Shown here: piece by piece, positions 1 to 9,036 of the stretch
Layout of the letters: each line of letters opens with the position of its first letter
Position numbering within the stretch: position 1 is the stretch's first letter
Source: Pseudomonadota bacterium
GTDB taxonomy: Bacteria; Pseudomonadota; Alphaproteobacteria; Rhizobiales; Hyphomicrobiaceae
NCBI GenBank assembly: GCA_018242255.1
Contig: JAFECH010000347.1
Location: 45,066-109,065, forward strand
Reading direction: 5' to 3'
Length of the DNA: 64,000 bases
Translations under genes and position numbers: made by a program
The notes under the pieces: model-generated
Seen by the model: the letters and a program-made list of their open reading frames with translations, nothing else
Told to the model about the DNA's origin: nothing
Databases searched by the model: none

Positions 1-2255
1 TTCCTGGTCATCCAATAGTCGAAACCTGCCTTGAAGGTATGGGCGGGAATGCCCGGAAGACGATCGCCTTTTTGGACAAGGTAACACTTGCCGGGACCGT
101 TGTCGTCACCCCCGCCGCCAGCTTCGCCGCATGCGATCGTGCCTGCGCCCGGATGGTTTGGCGACGGGAATATCGCGTCGGAGTCGAACGTCGCGTCCGT
201 ATATGTGTAATTGGCGTAGGCAAAGAGCCGCTGCGAACGATATGACAGGTTTGCCTCGACACCTTGGCGAAGCGTCTTGCCCACGTTCTGAAAGTATCCA
301 TGGCCGACGTTGGTCGACGCAGCATCGAAGATGTCGTCTGTATTGAGCGTACGGAACAGACCGACACCCCAATCCCACTGCGAACGATCCTGCCAGTTCT
401 TGATCGTGCCACGGAAACCGGTTTCCCAGGTATGAGAAACGACCTGCTTCAACGGCGGATCGGCGGTCAGGAAGCTTTCAATCAGACACGGATTCGCAGG
501 ATCGGCGCAGGCAAGTTCGGCAGCCGTGGGAGCGCGATTTGCTTCCGAATACCCACCATACCAATTCAGCGACGGAGCGAATTTGTAGGTCAAGCCCGCT
601 GACGGATTGAAGCGATTGTACTTGTTCGTACCGTTGAGTTTGTCGTTTTCCGGATTACCCGTATTTTCGATCTGTATGCGCGCATAATTGTAACGGCCGC
701 CGACAGTCAATGCCAACGCTTCGGTGATGTCGAAAGTGTCGGTAAAGTAAGCACCGAAATAATCGTTCGTTGTCGTCAGCGAGCGCGGATTGAAATCGTC
801 CGAACCTGACAGCGTGATTCCCTGACCGGCAACCACAAACCTCGGCTGCATGAAGCCAAGCTCGCTGTCGGCAGTGTAAGCGACGCGGCCATGATCATAG
901 CTGACGCCGACGATGAACTGGTTCGTATGACTGAACAGTCTCGAGTTTTCCTGAGCCTGCAGAGACAGGCCAGCGGTGTCGGCGTTCTGCGATGTCTTAT
1001 CGATGGACGCGTAAGCGACGTCATCGTTGAACGGAATGGTCGCTCCGGTCGCGGCGTTGACAACCTCATCGTCGCCGGAACACAGGTTGCCGCCGCAGTC
1101 AGCCGCTTTGTCGAACAGATTGCCGTCGATATGTTTCTGATTAAAATGCCGATAATAGGTAACACCCGACAACGTCAGCGTGTCGGTAGCCCGCACCTTG
1201 CCATTGACCGAGTACATCTGCATCGTGTTTGCGGTCGTCTGAGGCGATGTAAACGTCAGGCTGCGGCTGATATCGAGAAGCTGCTCAGGGGCCGCCGCCG
1301 TTACACCGACATTGTTGTCGGCGCCGGTGAAGTTGAAATGGAACTCGGCATTATCGCCCTTGACGCCGACATCGAAGTAGCCACGGCGGATTTGAGCATC
1401 TGAGAAATCACGGAAGCCATCATCGTCGATGGCCTCGAACGCGCCATAAGCCGCCCAGTTGCCGCTCCGATATCCGGCCTCCGTCGAAACTTGCTTGCGT
1501 CCGAACGAACCGAAACTCGTGTCGACGTCCCAACCCTGAAAGTTGAAGCCGTCTTTCATATCGACGACAACTGCGCCGCCCAGAGCGTTAAGTCCAAACA
1601 CCGGGTTGCCGACGACAACCGCGACATTGTTGATGGCGTTAGACGGCAGGAAATCCCAGTTGACGATATCGCCAAAGGACTCGTTGATACGCACGCCGTT
1701 CTGATACACCGCCAGCCCTTGCGGCACGCCATTGACGGGCGATGCCTCGAAGCCGCGAAACTGAATGTTTGTCTGGAATTGGTTGCCCTGTAGATCGTTG
1801 ACGATCAAGCCGGGAATCTGGCTCGTGAGAGCGTCCTGCAGAATGACCTGATCACCCCGTGTGATCGCTTCCGAATTCATCTGATAGACGCTGCCCGGAA
1901 CCTTATCGACCGGGATCGTGCCACCGATCGGCGACATCTTCACCGTGCTGGATTCAGGCGAGACAGCAAATTCCTGCGAGCCTTCAGTCGCAAATCCCGT
2001 GGTTTCGGGCGCGGAGGAAGGAGCCGTCACGGCAGTCGCGGTAGCAGGCTTGGACTTCGGCTTGGTGGCCTTCTTTGCTTGCGTCGGCTTTGGCTTCGGC
2101 TGTCCCTGAATAACTTCGACATCAGGAAGCTGCTGACCTTGTTGCGGCGGAGGCGCAGCCCCTGTGCCGCTGGTATCTTGTGCGAACGCGCCGCCCGCTC
2201 CGCTGGCTGCGAAAAGCGCTACAGCTGCGGCCGAAGCCATTAACTGACGCATCAT
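1..2255 (-). CDS. TonB-dependent outer-membrane receptor (partial, C-terminus beyond left edge)
   Basis: At least 751 codons read open on the minus strand and run off the left edge, so the last beta-strands are missing. The N-terminus is a signal peptide (MMRQLMASAAAVALFAASG...AFA-Q), followed by a Pro/Gln/Lys/Ala-rich stretch of about 60 residues with a possible TonB box (DVEVIQ). A plug domain follows (QDALTSQIPGLIVNDLQG, QFRGFEASPVNGVPQGLAVYQNGVRINESFGD, NNVAVVVGNPVFGLNALGG), then a barrel with typical aromatic repeats such as GGRYNYARIQIEN and GYSEANRAPTAAELACADP. The family imports metal-chelates or other large solutes using TonB energy; the substrate cannot be read from sequence. I chose 2255 because AGGAAAGGAAACC precedes it; an in-frame ATG at 2279 is an alternative. 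Confidence 0.92.
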   Translation of the reverse strand, partial: MMRQLMASAAAVALFAASGAGGAFAQDTSGTGAAPPPQQGQQLPDVEVIQGQPKPKPTQAKKATKPKSKPATATAVTAPSSAPETTGFATEGSQEFAVSPESSTVKMSPIGGTIPVDKVPGSVYQMNSEAITRGDQVILQDALTSQIPGLIVNDLQGNQFQTNIQFRGFEASPVNGVPQGLAVYQNGVRINESFGDIVNWDFLPSNAINNVAVVVGNPVFGLNALGGAVVVDMKDGFNFQGWDVDTSFGSFGRKQVSTEAGYRSGNWAAYGAFEAIDDDGFRDFSDAQIRRGYFDVGVKGDNAEFHFNFTGADNNVGVTAAAPEQLLDISRSLTFTSPQTTANTMQMYSVNGKVRATDTLTLSGVTYYRHFNQKHIDGNLFDKAADCGGNLCSGDDEVVNAATGATIPFNDDVAYASIDKTSQNADTAGLSLQAQENSRLFSHTNQFIVGVSYDHGRVAYTADSELGFMQPRFVVAGQGITLSGSDDFNPRSLTTTNDYFGAYFTDTFDITEALALTVGGRYNYARIQIENTGNPENDKLNGTNKYNRFNPSAGLTYKFAPSLNWYGGYSEANRAPTAAELACADPANPCLIESFLTADPPLKQVVSHTWETGFRGTIKNWQDRSQWDWGVGLFRTLNTDDIFDAASTNVGHGYFQNVGKTLRQGVEANLSYRSQRLFAYANYTYTDATFDSDAIFPSPNHPGAGTIACGEAGGGGDDNGPGKCYLVQKGDRLPGIPAHTFKAGFDYWMTR

Positions 2256-2279
2256 CCCCCGGTTTCCTTTCCTGCGCAT

Positions 2280-2747
2280 CACAACACCTGCTTGCCTGGC
2301 AAGGATCGCAACGCGAACTTCCCCTTGTGGTCTCGACTCGGACCATTTTCCCCAACGCAAGCAAAATGGATTTCGATTGGGAGGGTCAATCCGAAGCAGA
2401 GGCTGACTTTTTCCCGTCGGCAGTGTTCCGAAAGCACCCGTTGCATTGGGGCAACGGAATTGAAAGTTATGGGAATTTTTCCCTAGAAATACGGGAACAA
2501 GACTTATTGCGAGCGTCGAACGAGCCGCCGTAAAACAGCGAGAGCTTCCGCTGCTGAGGCAACACAAGTCGCTCATTGTCGTCGGCAACATGGAGGCGCT
2601 TCAATGCGCCACTTGCGGCTCCGTCGTCGCGGATTCCGTGTGCTCCGATATGAAGAGGTATGAAAGACGATGGGGCCTCCCCGTCACCTTTGCCAGGGAG
2701 GCCCACAGCGCTTTTGACGGAACCGTTCTCAGAATGCTTTCACGCGC
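2280..2747. other. intergenic stretch between receptor and cytochrome b561
   Basis: About 470 bases without a credible gene. It should contain the promoter of the leftward receptor gene. It also holds a 7-bp hairpin (CCGTTGC/GCAACGG, 2438-2457) and the stronger hairpin listed at 2673-2704. Short open frames here lack ribosome sites and family features. Confidence 0.6.
2673..2704 (-). terminator. hairpin downstream of cytochrome b561 gene
   Basis: A perfect 9-bp stem (GGGCCTCCC/GGGAGGCCC) with a 14-base loop lies 44 bases after the cytochrome b561 stop on the minus strand. No U-run follows, so it could be a stabilising 3-prime hairpin rather than a full intrinsic terminator. Confidence 0.5.
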
Positions 2748-3311
2748 TCACTCCGCAGGAGCCGTGCGCGGATGCGTCGGCACTGGCGCCATCGCCTCAA
2801 AGACGCCATCGTGTCTGACGAGCCCATGAAAGAGCGCGGCCGCGATGTGCAGCAGGACGAGCGCGAAGAAACAAAACGCCAGATAATAGTGGGCGTCCCA
2901 GAACAACGTGTGGAGAGTGTCGCTCTGAGGCACGATCGGAGGAAGCCGGAAACCGTCGAAGATCACGACGGGATAGTCCGCAGCAGACTGCATTGCCCAG
3001 CCCAGAAGCGGCATCGCGATCAAGAGTGCGTAAAGCGCATAATGCGAAAGCTCGGCACCGAGCCTTATCACTGGCGGAAGATCCGCGGGCAGCGCCGGCG
3101 CGCCATATCTCAATCGTACAGCTATGCGAACGATAACCAGCACGAGAATGGCGATGCCGAGCGACTTATGCGTCGCCATCAACGGAAGAAATTTCGGCAT
3201 GACCGTCGAGACCATTCCTACGCCGATGAAAAACATCGCCAGAACACAAACGGCCATCACCCAATGCAGAAGTCGTTGCAATGGATGGAAACGCTGCATT
3301 TCTCCAGTCAT
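2748..3311 (-). CDS. cytochrome b561 family protein
   Basis: A 187-residue inner-membrane diheme b-type cytochrome with four hydrophobic segments. Conserved histidines sit in FHPLQRLLHWVMAV, PLMATHKSLGI, ELSHYALYALLIAMP and HYYLAFCFFALVLLHIAAALFHG, the usual heme-ligand places of this family. Members pass electrons from the quinone pool to periplasmic partners. Its start overlaps the stop of the catalase-like gene by 4 bases (3308-3311), so the two are translated together and the b561 is the probable membrane electron donor or anchor for that enzyme. Confidence 0.9.
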   Translation of the reverse strand: MTGEMQRFHPLQRLLHWVMAVCVLAMFFIGVGMVSTVMPKFLPLMATHKSLGIAILVLVIVRIAVRLRYGAPALPADLPPVIRLGAELSHYALYALLIAMPLLGWAMQSAADYPVVIFDGFRLPPIVPQSDTLHTLFWDAHYYLAFCFFALVLLHIAAALFHGLVRHDGVFEAMAPVPTHPRTAPAE

Positions 3312-4357
3312 TGCTTCTCTCCAGTCGGGGTGCGGGGATAGTATTTGGATTCAGCCGTACGCAGATCATAGGACTTCATATACGCCGCCGAACGCGCCGC
3401 CGGAAAAGGATCGTCGGATGTCGTAATGCCCGCCGGCAAAACAGTCGGATCAAAATTGATCTCACGACACGGACCGTCCGCCTCCGGCTCGATTTTCGTA
3501 ACGGTCAGCGTGCCGACGTCGATCTTGCGGCGATCGGCGGGCCACTCCTTGCTTGGATCTGCTGTCGGGTCGCCCGGATTGGCGACGATCACCACCAGCT
3601 TCCAGCGCTGAGGCGCAGCCGCAACGCGCTTGGCGATATCGGCTTCGAGGAAATTCGGCCCAAGCTTTTTCAGGTCATCCTGCGATACCGGAATGACCTG
3701 CGCTTCCGGCACGATTCCCCATCGAACGGTCTTCGGCTCGCCAGCTTTGTTGGTCATGACGAAGCTGTTGAGGCTGTTGTACGGCTCCTCGGCGTAGCTC
3801 GCCGTCCACGGCGCGCTACCTGCCCACGACGCAAAATGTGAAAATTCAGGATTGGCCGCTATGAAGTTTTTCATCGCGTCCGCAGCCTTGTCCTTCGATG
3901 CTTTGAGCAAATCGTAGAACGCTTGCGGCGTCGATACAGGAAAGAATGGCGGATCAATCATCGCGCTGCGCCAGACCTGTCCGTCCGGAGTCGTGATCTG
4001 CACCCCGATACCGCGAACTCGAACGGTGGCATCGTCTACATTGGGGTCCTGCGTTCCAAGATTGAAGCGTCCGACGACCGGATACTCTCCCTTCTCGAAA
4101 ACAACCGCCTTCGAAATTTCGGTTCCCGCACCGTTCGCTTCGAACGTGCCAGTAAAGCAGATGCCTTTGGCGTGGTTGCGGCGATGCCCCAAAGCCGGAC
4201 CACCCGGCGGCGCAAAAGCGGCTACCATCTTCATCGGCGTGAGTCGCTGTGGCGAAAACCATCCGGCTGTATATGCGAACGCTGCCGCGCCGCCCCCGAT
4301 GATGACGGCAATCAACGCCAATGAACCAACTGGCGTCGGTCGGTGAGTGTCCGACAT
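3308..4357 (-). CDS. catalase-family (SrpA-like) peroxidase
   Basis: About 349 residues, starting at the Met of MSDTHRPTPVG; a longer in-frame start at 4429 lacks support. One N-terminal membrane segment (LALIAVIIGGGAAAFAYTAGW) anchors it with the heme domain outside. The catalase core is recognisable: a distal-His region (ALGHRRNHAKGICFTGTF), VVGRFNLGTQDPNVDDATVRVRGIGV, and the proximal region AARSAAYMKSYDL with the likely heme-ligand Tyr. It is shorter than true catalases (about 480 or more), as expected for the SrpA-like catalase-related peroxidases. These use an external reductant rather than dismutating peroxide efficiently. The overlapping cytochrome b561 gene suggests quinol-derived electrons. 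This pairing is inferred from gene order. Confidence 0.88.
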   Translation of the reverse strand: MSDTHRPTPVGSLALIAVIIGGGAAAFAYTAGWFSPQRLTPMKMVAAFAPPGGPALGHRRNHAKGICFTGTFEANGAGTEISKAVVFEKGEYPVVGRFNLGTQDPNVDDATVRVRGIGVQITTPDGQVWRSAMIDPPFFPVSTPQAFYDLLKASKDKAADAMKNFIAANPEFSHFASWAGSAPWTASYAEEPYNSLNSFVMTNKAGEPKTVRWGIVPEAQVIPVSQDDLKKLGPNFLEADIAKRVAAAPQRWKLVVIVANPGDPTADPSKEWPADRRKIDVGTLTVTKIEPEADGPCREINFDPTVLPAGITTSDDPFPAARSAAYMKSYDLRTAESKYYPRTPTGEKQ

Positions 4358-4582
4358 TGAGACCTCGCTGTTGCTTGCTAAAGGGATGCGCGTGTTTGGC
4401 GCCAGCAATAACTGCAACCACGGCGACAATCTTTCAATATCGCTCCCGCTTTGCGAATTCGCACGATTTACTACGCGAGGTCATCGCAGGAGACATCGCG
4501 AGCTACCGGGCATCGACGAACCCGATAGCGTCGACAGCCACCAGTTCGCGCACGCGACGAACTGCCCTTCATCGCCAATATT

Positions 4583-5080
4583 TCAGGAAAGATCGCGGTC
4601 GGATTGAGTTACGAAAATCAAAACGGCGAGCACGGAGACATAAAACCGAAACGCGGCCTGCTGCCCATTCCACTCTGGCGACTCCCACATCGCAAACCAT
4701 TCGCCGCCAACGACCATAAACCCGAAGAACCAGATTAAAAAGGCCAGCGTTGAAGCGGCAACGACATATCGCTTCGCATCGTTGAACGTTTCGGCCGCCG
4801 CGCGCCGGACACGCCACAGTGCAGCGGCCCCCGCGACGAACAGAATGCCGGTCAGCGCCTCAGCCGTGATAATGGCGGCGTACGCAACCTGCCACAGCGT
4901 AGGCTCTGATATAGCCCTATACCTGAGCGCACTTGTTGCTGGCATCGCGTCCATGCTCAAGACGTGCTGCACGAATACGTAATTCGTTTCGTAATCCGTA
5001 ACATTATTGAAAGCGACCAGCAGGCAGAACAGGCCCAACGTCAAACACATTATGATTTTTGCGTACCGTGTCGTCAGCAT
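4583..5080 (-). CDS. DUF2165 family membrane protein
   Basis: About 165 residues from the Met of MLTTRYAKI, with four hydrophobic segments (MCLTLGLFCLLVAFNNVTDY, a long middle one around AYAAIITAEALTGILFVAGAAAL, STLAFLIWFFGFMVVGGEWF, FYVSVLAVLIFV). The order, length and the FNNVTDYETNYVFVQHVLSMD signature fit DUF2165, an uncharacterised family. It sits alone, divergent from the polysaccharide operon. No function can be assigned. Confidence 0.8.
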   Translation of the reverse strand: MLTTRYAKIIMCLTLGLFCLLVAFNNVTDYETNYVFVQHVLSMDAMPATSALRYRAISEPTLWQVAYAAIITAEALTGILFVAGAAALWRVRRAAAETFNDAKRYVVAASTLAFLIWFFGFMVVGGEWFAMWESPEWNGQQAAFRFYVSVLAVLIFVTQSDRDLS

Positions 5081-5251
5081 GCCTCGCCCTTCAAAACAGC
5101 TGCGTGCCGACCATGTATATCGCCCGCATATTGTCCCCATTCGACGCGTTTTCGTCGCCTATTTAAGATATAATTTAGATAATATTTGATTTTTAATTTA
5201 TATATCCAAGCTAGCATTGCGCCCAGCCAATTCTTGTATGCGTGGGTGCCA
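5081..5251. promoter_or_regulatory. AT-rich divergent promoter region
   Basis: The 171 bases between the leftward DUF2165 gene and the rightward membrane-fusion gene include a very A+T-rich block (about 5160-5215, e.g. TATAATTTAGATAATATTTG) that stands out from the GC-rich surroundings. It is the natural place for the promoter of the polysaccharide operon. No defined operator was recognised. Confidence 0.5.
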
Positions 5252-6688
5252 ATGTCTTCCCAATCCGTTGAACGCCGCCTCCCCCCTGCCCAGGGCGCGA
5301 ATATCCGAGCTGTCGAGCCGACTTTATCAGAGACATCGAGCGCAGAGCACGCAGAAGCAGAGGCTCGCGCTGATAAAGAATTTACTGCGTCCGCTCAGCT
5401 GGCCTACCTGGAGTCGGCGGTAAACGAATGGCAAACGCCGAACGGAGCGCCCGACGCGACATCAGAAGCGGCCCCAAAGCGCTCTCGAACCACAATCAAT
5501 CCGACCACAGTAATGAAATCTTTGATTGCGATCGCCGTCGCGGTGGCACTCGGATGGTTTCCGGTTCAACGCCTGCTCGCCACGACGAGCGCGGAAGCTG
5601 TCGTGAATGCGCGGATTATCACAATTAGAGCGCCGATCGAAGGCGAAGTGACGATGGCGCAAAACGGAACCGATATCGGAAGCCCTTTCCGCGACAATCA
5701 GGATATCCTGACTATCCGCAACGAACGCGCCGATTCGGTGCATCTGACGAACCTGCAGCGGGATCGAGATCAGCTGCGCACGAACATTGGCGCTCTCGAA
5801 GCCAAGAAAAAACTGCTTATGAGCAGCCTCGATGAACTCAATTCCCAACAGGAACGATTTCGCCTCGGACGCATCGCTCAGCTTGAACAGCGCGTCCGGG
5901 AGGCGGATGCCAATATCGCCTCGGCCCAGGCCCAATACGCAGTCGCTTCGGAAGCTTTGAAGAGGGCCGACGCATTGCGAAAGACGGACGCAGCCAGCCA
6001 GGCCTTTCTCGATAAGGCCCAGGGGGAGGCTCACGTAACGGAGCAGGCCATCAAAGCGCTGATCGAACATAAGAAAGGGATTCTCGTCGAACTCGATGCC
6101 GCAAAAAACGGAACGTACGTCGGCGATAGTTACAACGACACGCCCCAATCGGCCCAGCGCAAGATGGAAGTTTCGCTTGAACTTTCCGAAGTTCAGGCGC
6201 GCCTCACTGGCACCAAGGACCAACTCGCCGCAATCGACGCTTCAATTGCGACCGAGAAGAGCCGGCATGCCGAATTGGCGAAAGCAGTTATTCACTCCAG
6301 TGTAAACGGACGTGTCTGGGAAATGCTCACCGCCCCCGGCGAGCACGTCAACGCTGGACAAGACCTTATGAAACTCATCGATTGCGGGAGCGCCATTGTC
6401 ACCGCAAGCGTCAGCGAGACGGCCTATGAGCGCCTCTCGATTGGCCAACAAGCGACGTTCACGCCACGCGACGGCGGCCCGGTATTGCATGGCATCGTCG
6501 TCGGCCTGAACGGTCTTGCTGCGGTCGAATCCAATACCGCAATTCAGCAGAGCGCTCTGTCACGCGAGCCATATCACGTCAGCCTCAAGTTTCCAGACTT
6601 GGCGAATAACTTCGACTGCAGGGTTGGCCGTTCGGGCCTCGTGAAATTTGCTGACGGCGGCAGTGTATTTGCCGGTAGCCTCTACTGA
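5252..6688 (+). CDS. HlyD-type membrane-fusion protein of polysaccharide synthase (BgsB-like)
   Basis: About 478 residues starting at MSSQSVERRL. A soluble N-terminal tail of about 85 residues precedes one membrane span (TVMKSLIAIAVAVALGWFPV). A biotinyl-lipoyl-like half (ARIITIRAPIEGEVTMAQNGTDIG) follows, then a long coiled coil (QRDRDQLRTNIGALEAKKKL through EVQARLTGTKDQLAA) and the second lipoyl half (AVIHSSVNGRVWEMLTAPGEHVNAGQDLMKLID). Such proteins bridge inner-membrane exporters to the periplasm. It ends 10 bases before the glycosyltransferase, so they form one operon. This two-gene arrangement resembles bgsBA, the mixed-linkage beta-glucan genes of Sinorhizobium meliloti. Exact product is inferred, not shown. 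Confidence 0.85.
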   Translation: MSSQSVERRLPPAQGANIRAVEPTLSETSSAEHAEAEARADKEFTASAQLAYLESAVNEWQTPNGAPDATSEAAPKRSRTTINPTTVMKSLIAIAVAVALGWFPVQRLLATTSAEAVVNARIITIRAPIEGEVTMAQNGTDIGSPFRDNQDILTIRNERADSVHLTNLQRDRDQLRTNIGALEAKKKLLMSSLDELNSQQERFRLGRIAQLEQRVREADANIASAQAQYAVASEALKRADALRKTDAASQAFLDKAQGEAHVTEQAIKALIEHKKGILVELDAAKNGTYVGDSYNDTPQSAQRKMEVSLELSEVQARLTGTKDQLAAIDASIATEKSRHAELAKAVIHSSVNGRVWEMLTAPGEHVNAGQDLMKLIDCGSAIVTASVSETAYERLSIGQQATFTPRDGGPVLHGIVVGLNGLAAVESNTAIQQSALSREPYHVSLKFPDLANNFDCRVGRSGLVKFADGGSVFAGSLY

Positions 6689-6698
6689 GGACCGAACG

Positions 6699-8669
6699 AT
6701 GAATGCCGCCGCAGGAATGGGTTATGCCGACGCGCTGCTGCCGGCCCTTATTGTCGCCCTGTTGGCGACAGCAATTCTCCCGTGGGTCAATCGCAACAAC
6801 ACGATCGTGCGAACCTGCGCGATCCTGGTCGGCATCGCGCTCGGTTGGCGATATATGTCGTGGCGCATCTTCGATACGATTCCCTCGGCGGACAATCCCG
6901 TCAATTTCACCACCGGCGTGATCTTCACAGCCGTCGAAGCACTGACGATGATCGGCGCCACGATCTCGCAATTATTCCTGACGCGCACGCGCAATCGAAC
7001 GTCTGAAGCGAACCGCAACGTTCCGCGTCTGCTGGCGCAGCCGACGTTGCCGAAGGTCGACGTGCTGATCTGCACTTACAATGAAGACGAAAACATTCTC
7101 GAGCGCACCATCATCGGCTCGCTGGCGTTGACATACCCGAATTTTCGCATCTGGGTCTGCGACGACGGGCGGCGCGCCTGGCTGAAAGCGCTCTGCGAGC
7201 GCCATGATGTGGGCTACATCACCCGCGAGGAAAATGCCCACGCCAAGGCCGGCAACATCAACGCAGCGCTCAAAAAGCTGGCCAAGCTCGATGAAAAGCC
7301 GACATTCGTATCGATCCTGGATGCGGATTTCGTGCCGCTTCCCTCGTTCCTGACGCGCGCCGTATCGCTGGCGCTGGATGCCGACGTCGGTGTCGTCCAG
7401 ACGCCTCAGCATTTCTTCAATCCGGATCCCGTCCAAAGCAATCTCGCGCTGACCCGCGTCTGGCCGGATGAGCAGCGATTCTTCTTCGATATCGTGATGG
7501 CGTCGAAAGACGCATGGAACGCAGCCTTTTGCTGCGGAACGTCGTCGGTCATTCGCTTCGATGCCCTGCAACGCATCGGCGGCTTCCCAACGGACTCCGT
7601 CACCGAGGATTACCTCCTCTCCTTGCGCCTGCGCGAAAAAGGCTTCAGGACAGTCTATTTGAACGAAGCGTTGTCGCTGGGCTTGGCGCCCGAGGGCCTC
7701 GCCGAATACAGCGGTCAGCGTAGCCGCTGGGCACTCGGATTTGTCCAGATCTGCCGCGGCCCGAGCGGCCCGCTCCGGTTCGGAAACAAATTGCCGATCG
7801 TCGATCGCATCATGCTCTGCGAGACGTTCCTGCATTGGTCGGTAACCCACCTCTTTCGTCTTCTGGGCGTCATCGTGCCGGCGCTTTATCTGCTGTTTGG
7901 TATCGAAGCGGTTCATGCCAACGTCATCGACGCGATCTGGTATTTGGCCCCGTTCCTCGCGGCGCAGTGGGCTATCTTCACATGGTTGACGGAAGGCCGC
8001 GTTCTGCCGCTGATGACAGACCTCTATCAGATGCTCTGCTCAGTCGATGTTTTGAAAGCAGTCGTCGCCGGCCTCATCAAACCGAAGGGCCAGAAGTTCA
8101 AAGTGACGGCTAAAGGCGGAGATCGCAGTCGGCAAATCGTTCAATGGCCGCTACTGCGCATCTTCGGGACGCTACTCATCGCGACGATGCTCGGCATTGC
8201 CCAGGCATTTATTGTCGACCAATCGCGTCCACTCGCGGAATCGAGCGCCATCGCGCTTTTCTGGAGTTGGTATAACATGGTCGTGTTGACACTCTGCTGC
8301 TACGTCTGCAGTGAGCAGCAGCAGCGGCGCGCCGGTCAGCGCTTTGAAATGGAGATGCCCGTCACGCTCTCGGCGAAAAGCTCGAGCGCCGTCTATCGCG
8401 CTTCCGACATCTCGGCGAGCGGCATGCATCTACTCGGCAAGCCGCCCCTTCCGGTCGGCAGTAAGGTCAACGCCAACTTCGCTGGCATCGACGTTGATGC
8501 GCACATTCGCCGTTCCACTGAAAATGGTTTCGGATTGGAATTCGAGTTGACGGAGCAGACCAAAACCCAGGTGCTTCAGCTCATCTTTTCCGGCAAGGCA
8601 TCCACTGCGGTCACTGACATCAAACCTCACCTCGTTGCCAAGGCCCTCGCCGCCCGCGTGTTCCGCTAG
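6699..8669 (+). CDS. cellulose-synthase-like GT2 glycosyltransferase with PilZ domain
   Basis: 656 residues from MNAAAGMGYADA. Membrane spans flank a processive GT2 domain with all catalytic signatures: CDDG (about 154-157), DAD (208-210), TED (302-304) and QRSRW (340-344). Further spans follow (about 370-430 and 480-535). The C-terminus (about 540-635) is a PilZ domain with both c-di-GMP motifs: RAGQR (R544-R548, the RxxxR motif) and DISASG (570-575, the D/NxSxxG motif). It should polymerise a nucleotide-sugar, probably UDP-glucose, at the inner membrane under c-di-GMP control. No bcsB, bcsZ or bcsC is adjacent, which argues against ordinary cellulose and favours a BgsA-like glucan synthase. 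Product identity is inference. Confidence 0.9.
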   Translation: MNAAAGMGYADALLPALIVALLATAILPWVNRNNTIVRTCAILVGIALGWRYMSWRIFDTIPSADNPVNFTTGVIFTAVEALTMIGATISQLFLTRTRNRTSEANRNVPRLLAQPTLPKVDVLICTYNEDENILERTIIGSLALTYPNFRIWVCDDGRRAWLKALCERHDVGYITREENAHAKAGNINAALKKLAKLDEKPTFVSILDADFVPLPSFLTRAVSLALDADVGVVQTPQHFFNPDPVQSNLALTRVWPDEQRFFFDIVMASKDAWNAAFCCGTSSVIRFDALQRIGGFPTDSVTEDYLLSLRLREKGFRTVYLNEALSLGLAPEGLAEYSGQRSRWALGFVQICRGPSGPLRFGNKLPIVDRIMLCETFLHWSVTHLFRLLGVIVPALYLLFGIEAVHANVIDAIWYLAPFLAAQWAIFTWLTEGRVLPLMTDLYQMLCSVDVLKAVVAGLIKPKGQKFKVTAKGGDRSRQIVQWPLLRIFGTLLIATMLGIAQAFIVDQSRPLAESSAIALFWSWYNMVVLTLCCYVCSEQQQRRAGQRFEMEMPVTLSAKSSSAVYRASDISASGMHLLGKPPLPVGSKVNANFAGIDVDAHIRRSTENGFGLEFELTEQTKTQVLQLIFSGKASTAVTDIKPHLVAKALAARVFR

Positions 8670-9036
8670 CCGTTACCGCCGGTCGCAGCTTGAAACGTGG
8701 CTACCGCTTCCGACAATGGGCGCAGCTCCAGACTGGACACACGGCAACCGTCCGAAACGTTTGCGCGCGTGACCCCATTGATGAGTGATGCGGGTAAACG
8801 ACATCCATCGTCCCCACCAGACCTGCATCAACGACTTGGCGCGATACAAAGGCCGCACAATTCGCATGCCTGAGATGCCGGATTAACCGCCATTGTGCGG
8901 TTCATTCATGCATACGCCCGGTCGGGGAATGCTCCGTCCTGATCCCGCGCTCGCGTCGGCCGCGAAGGCCTTTACCAACGCCAAAATTCCTGAATAGAGT
9001 TGAAGCGGCACAATGCTTCCAGGAAGGTTTGGCAGG
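8670..9036. other. intergenic stretch without recognised gene
   Basis: About 370 bases between the glycosyltransferase and the molybdopterin oxidoreductase. It contains one modest hairpin (AACCGC/GCGGTT, about 8886-8903) and the ribosome site AGGAAGG at 9021-9027 for the next gene. A 64-codon antisense frame here has no family features. Nothing else was seen. Confidence 0.6.

Noticed and set aside
6972-7916. 314-codon minus-strand open frame opposite the GT2 gene
   Set aside because: It is antisense to the catalytic domain with all GT2 motifs, is very rich in Arg and Gln, and shows no family features.
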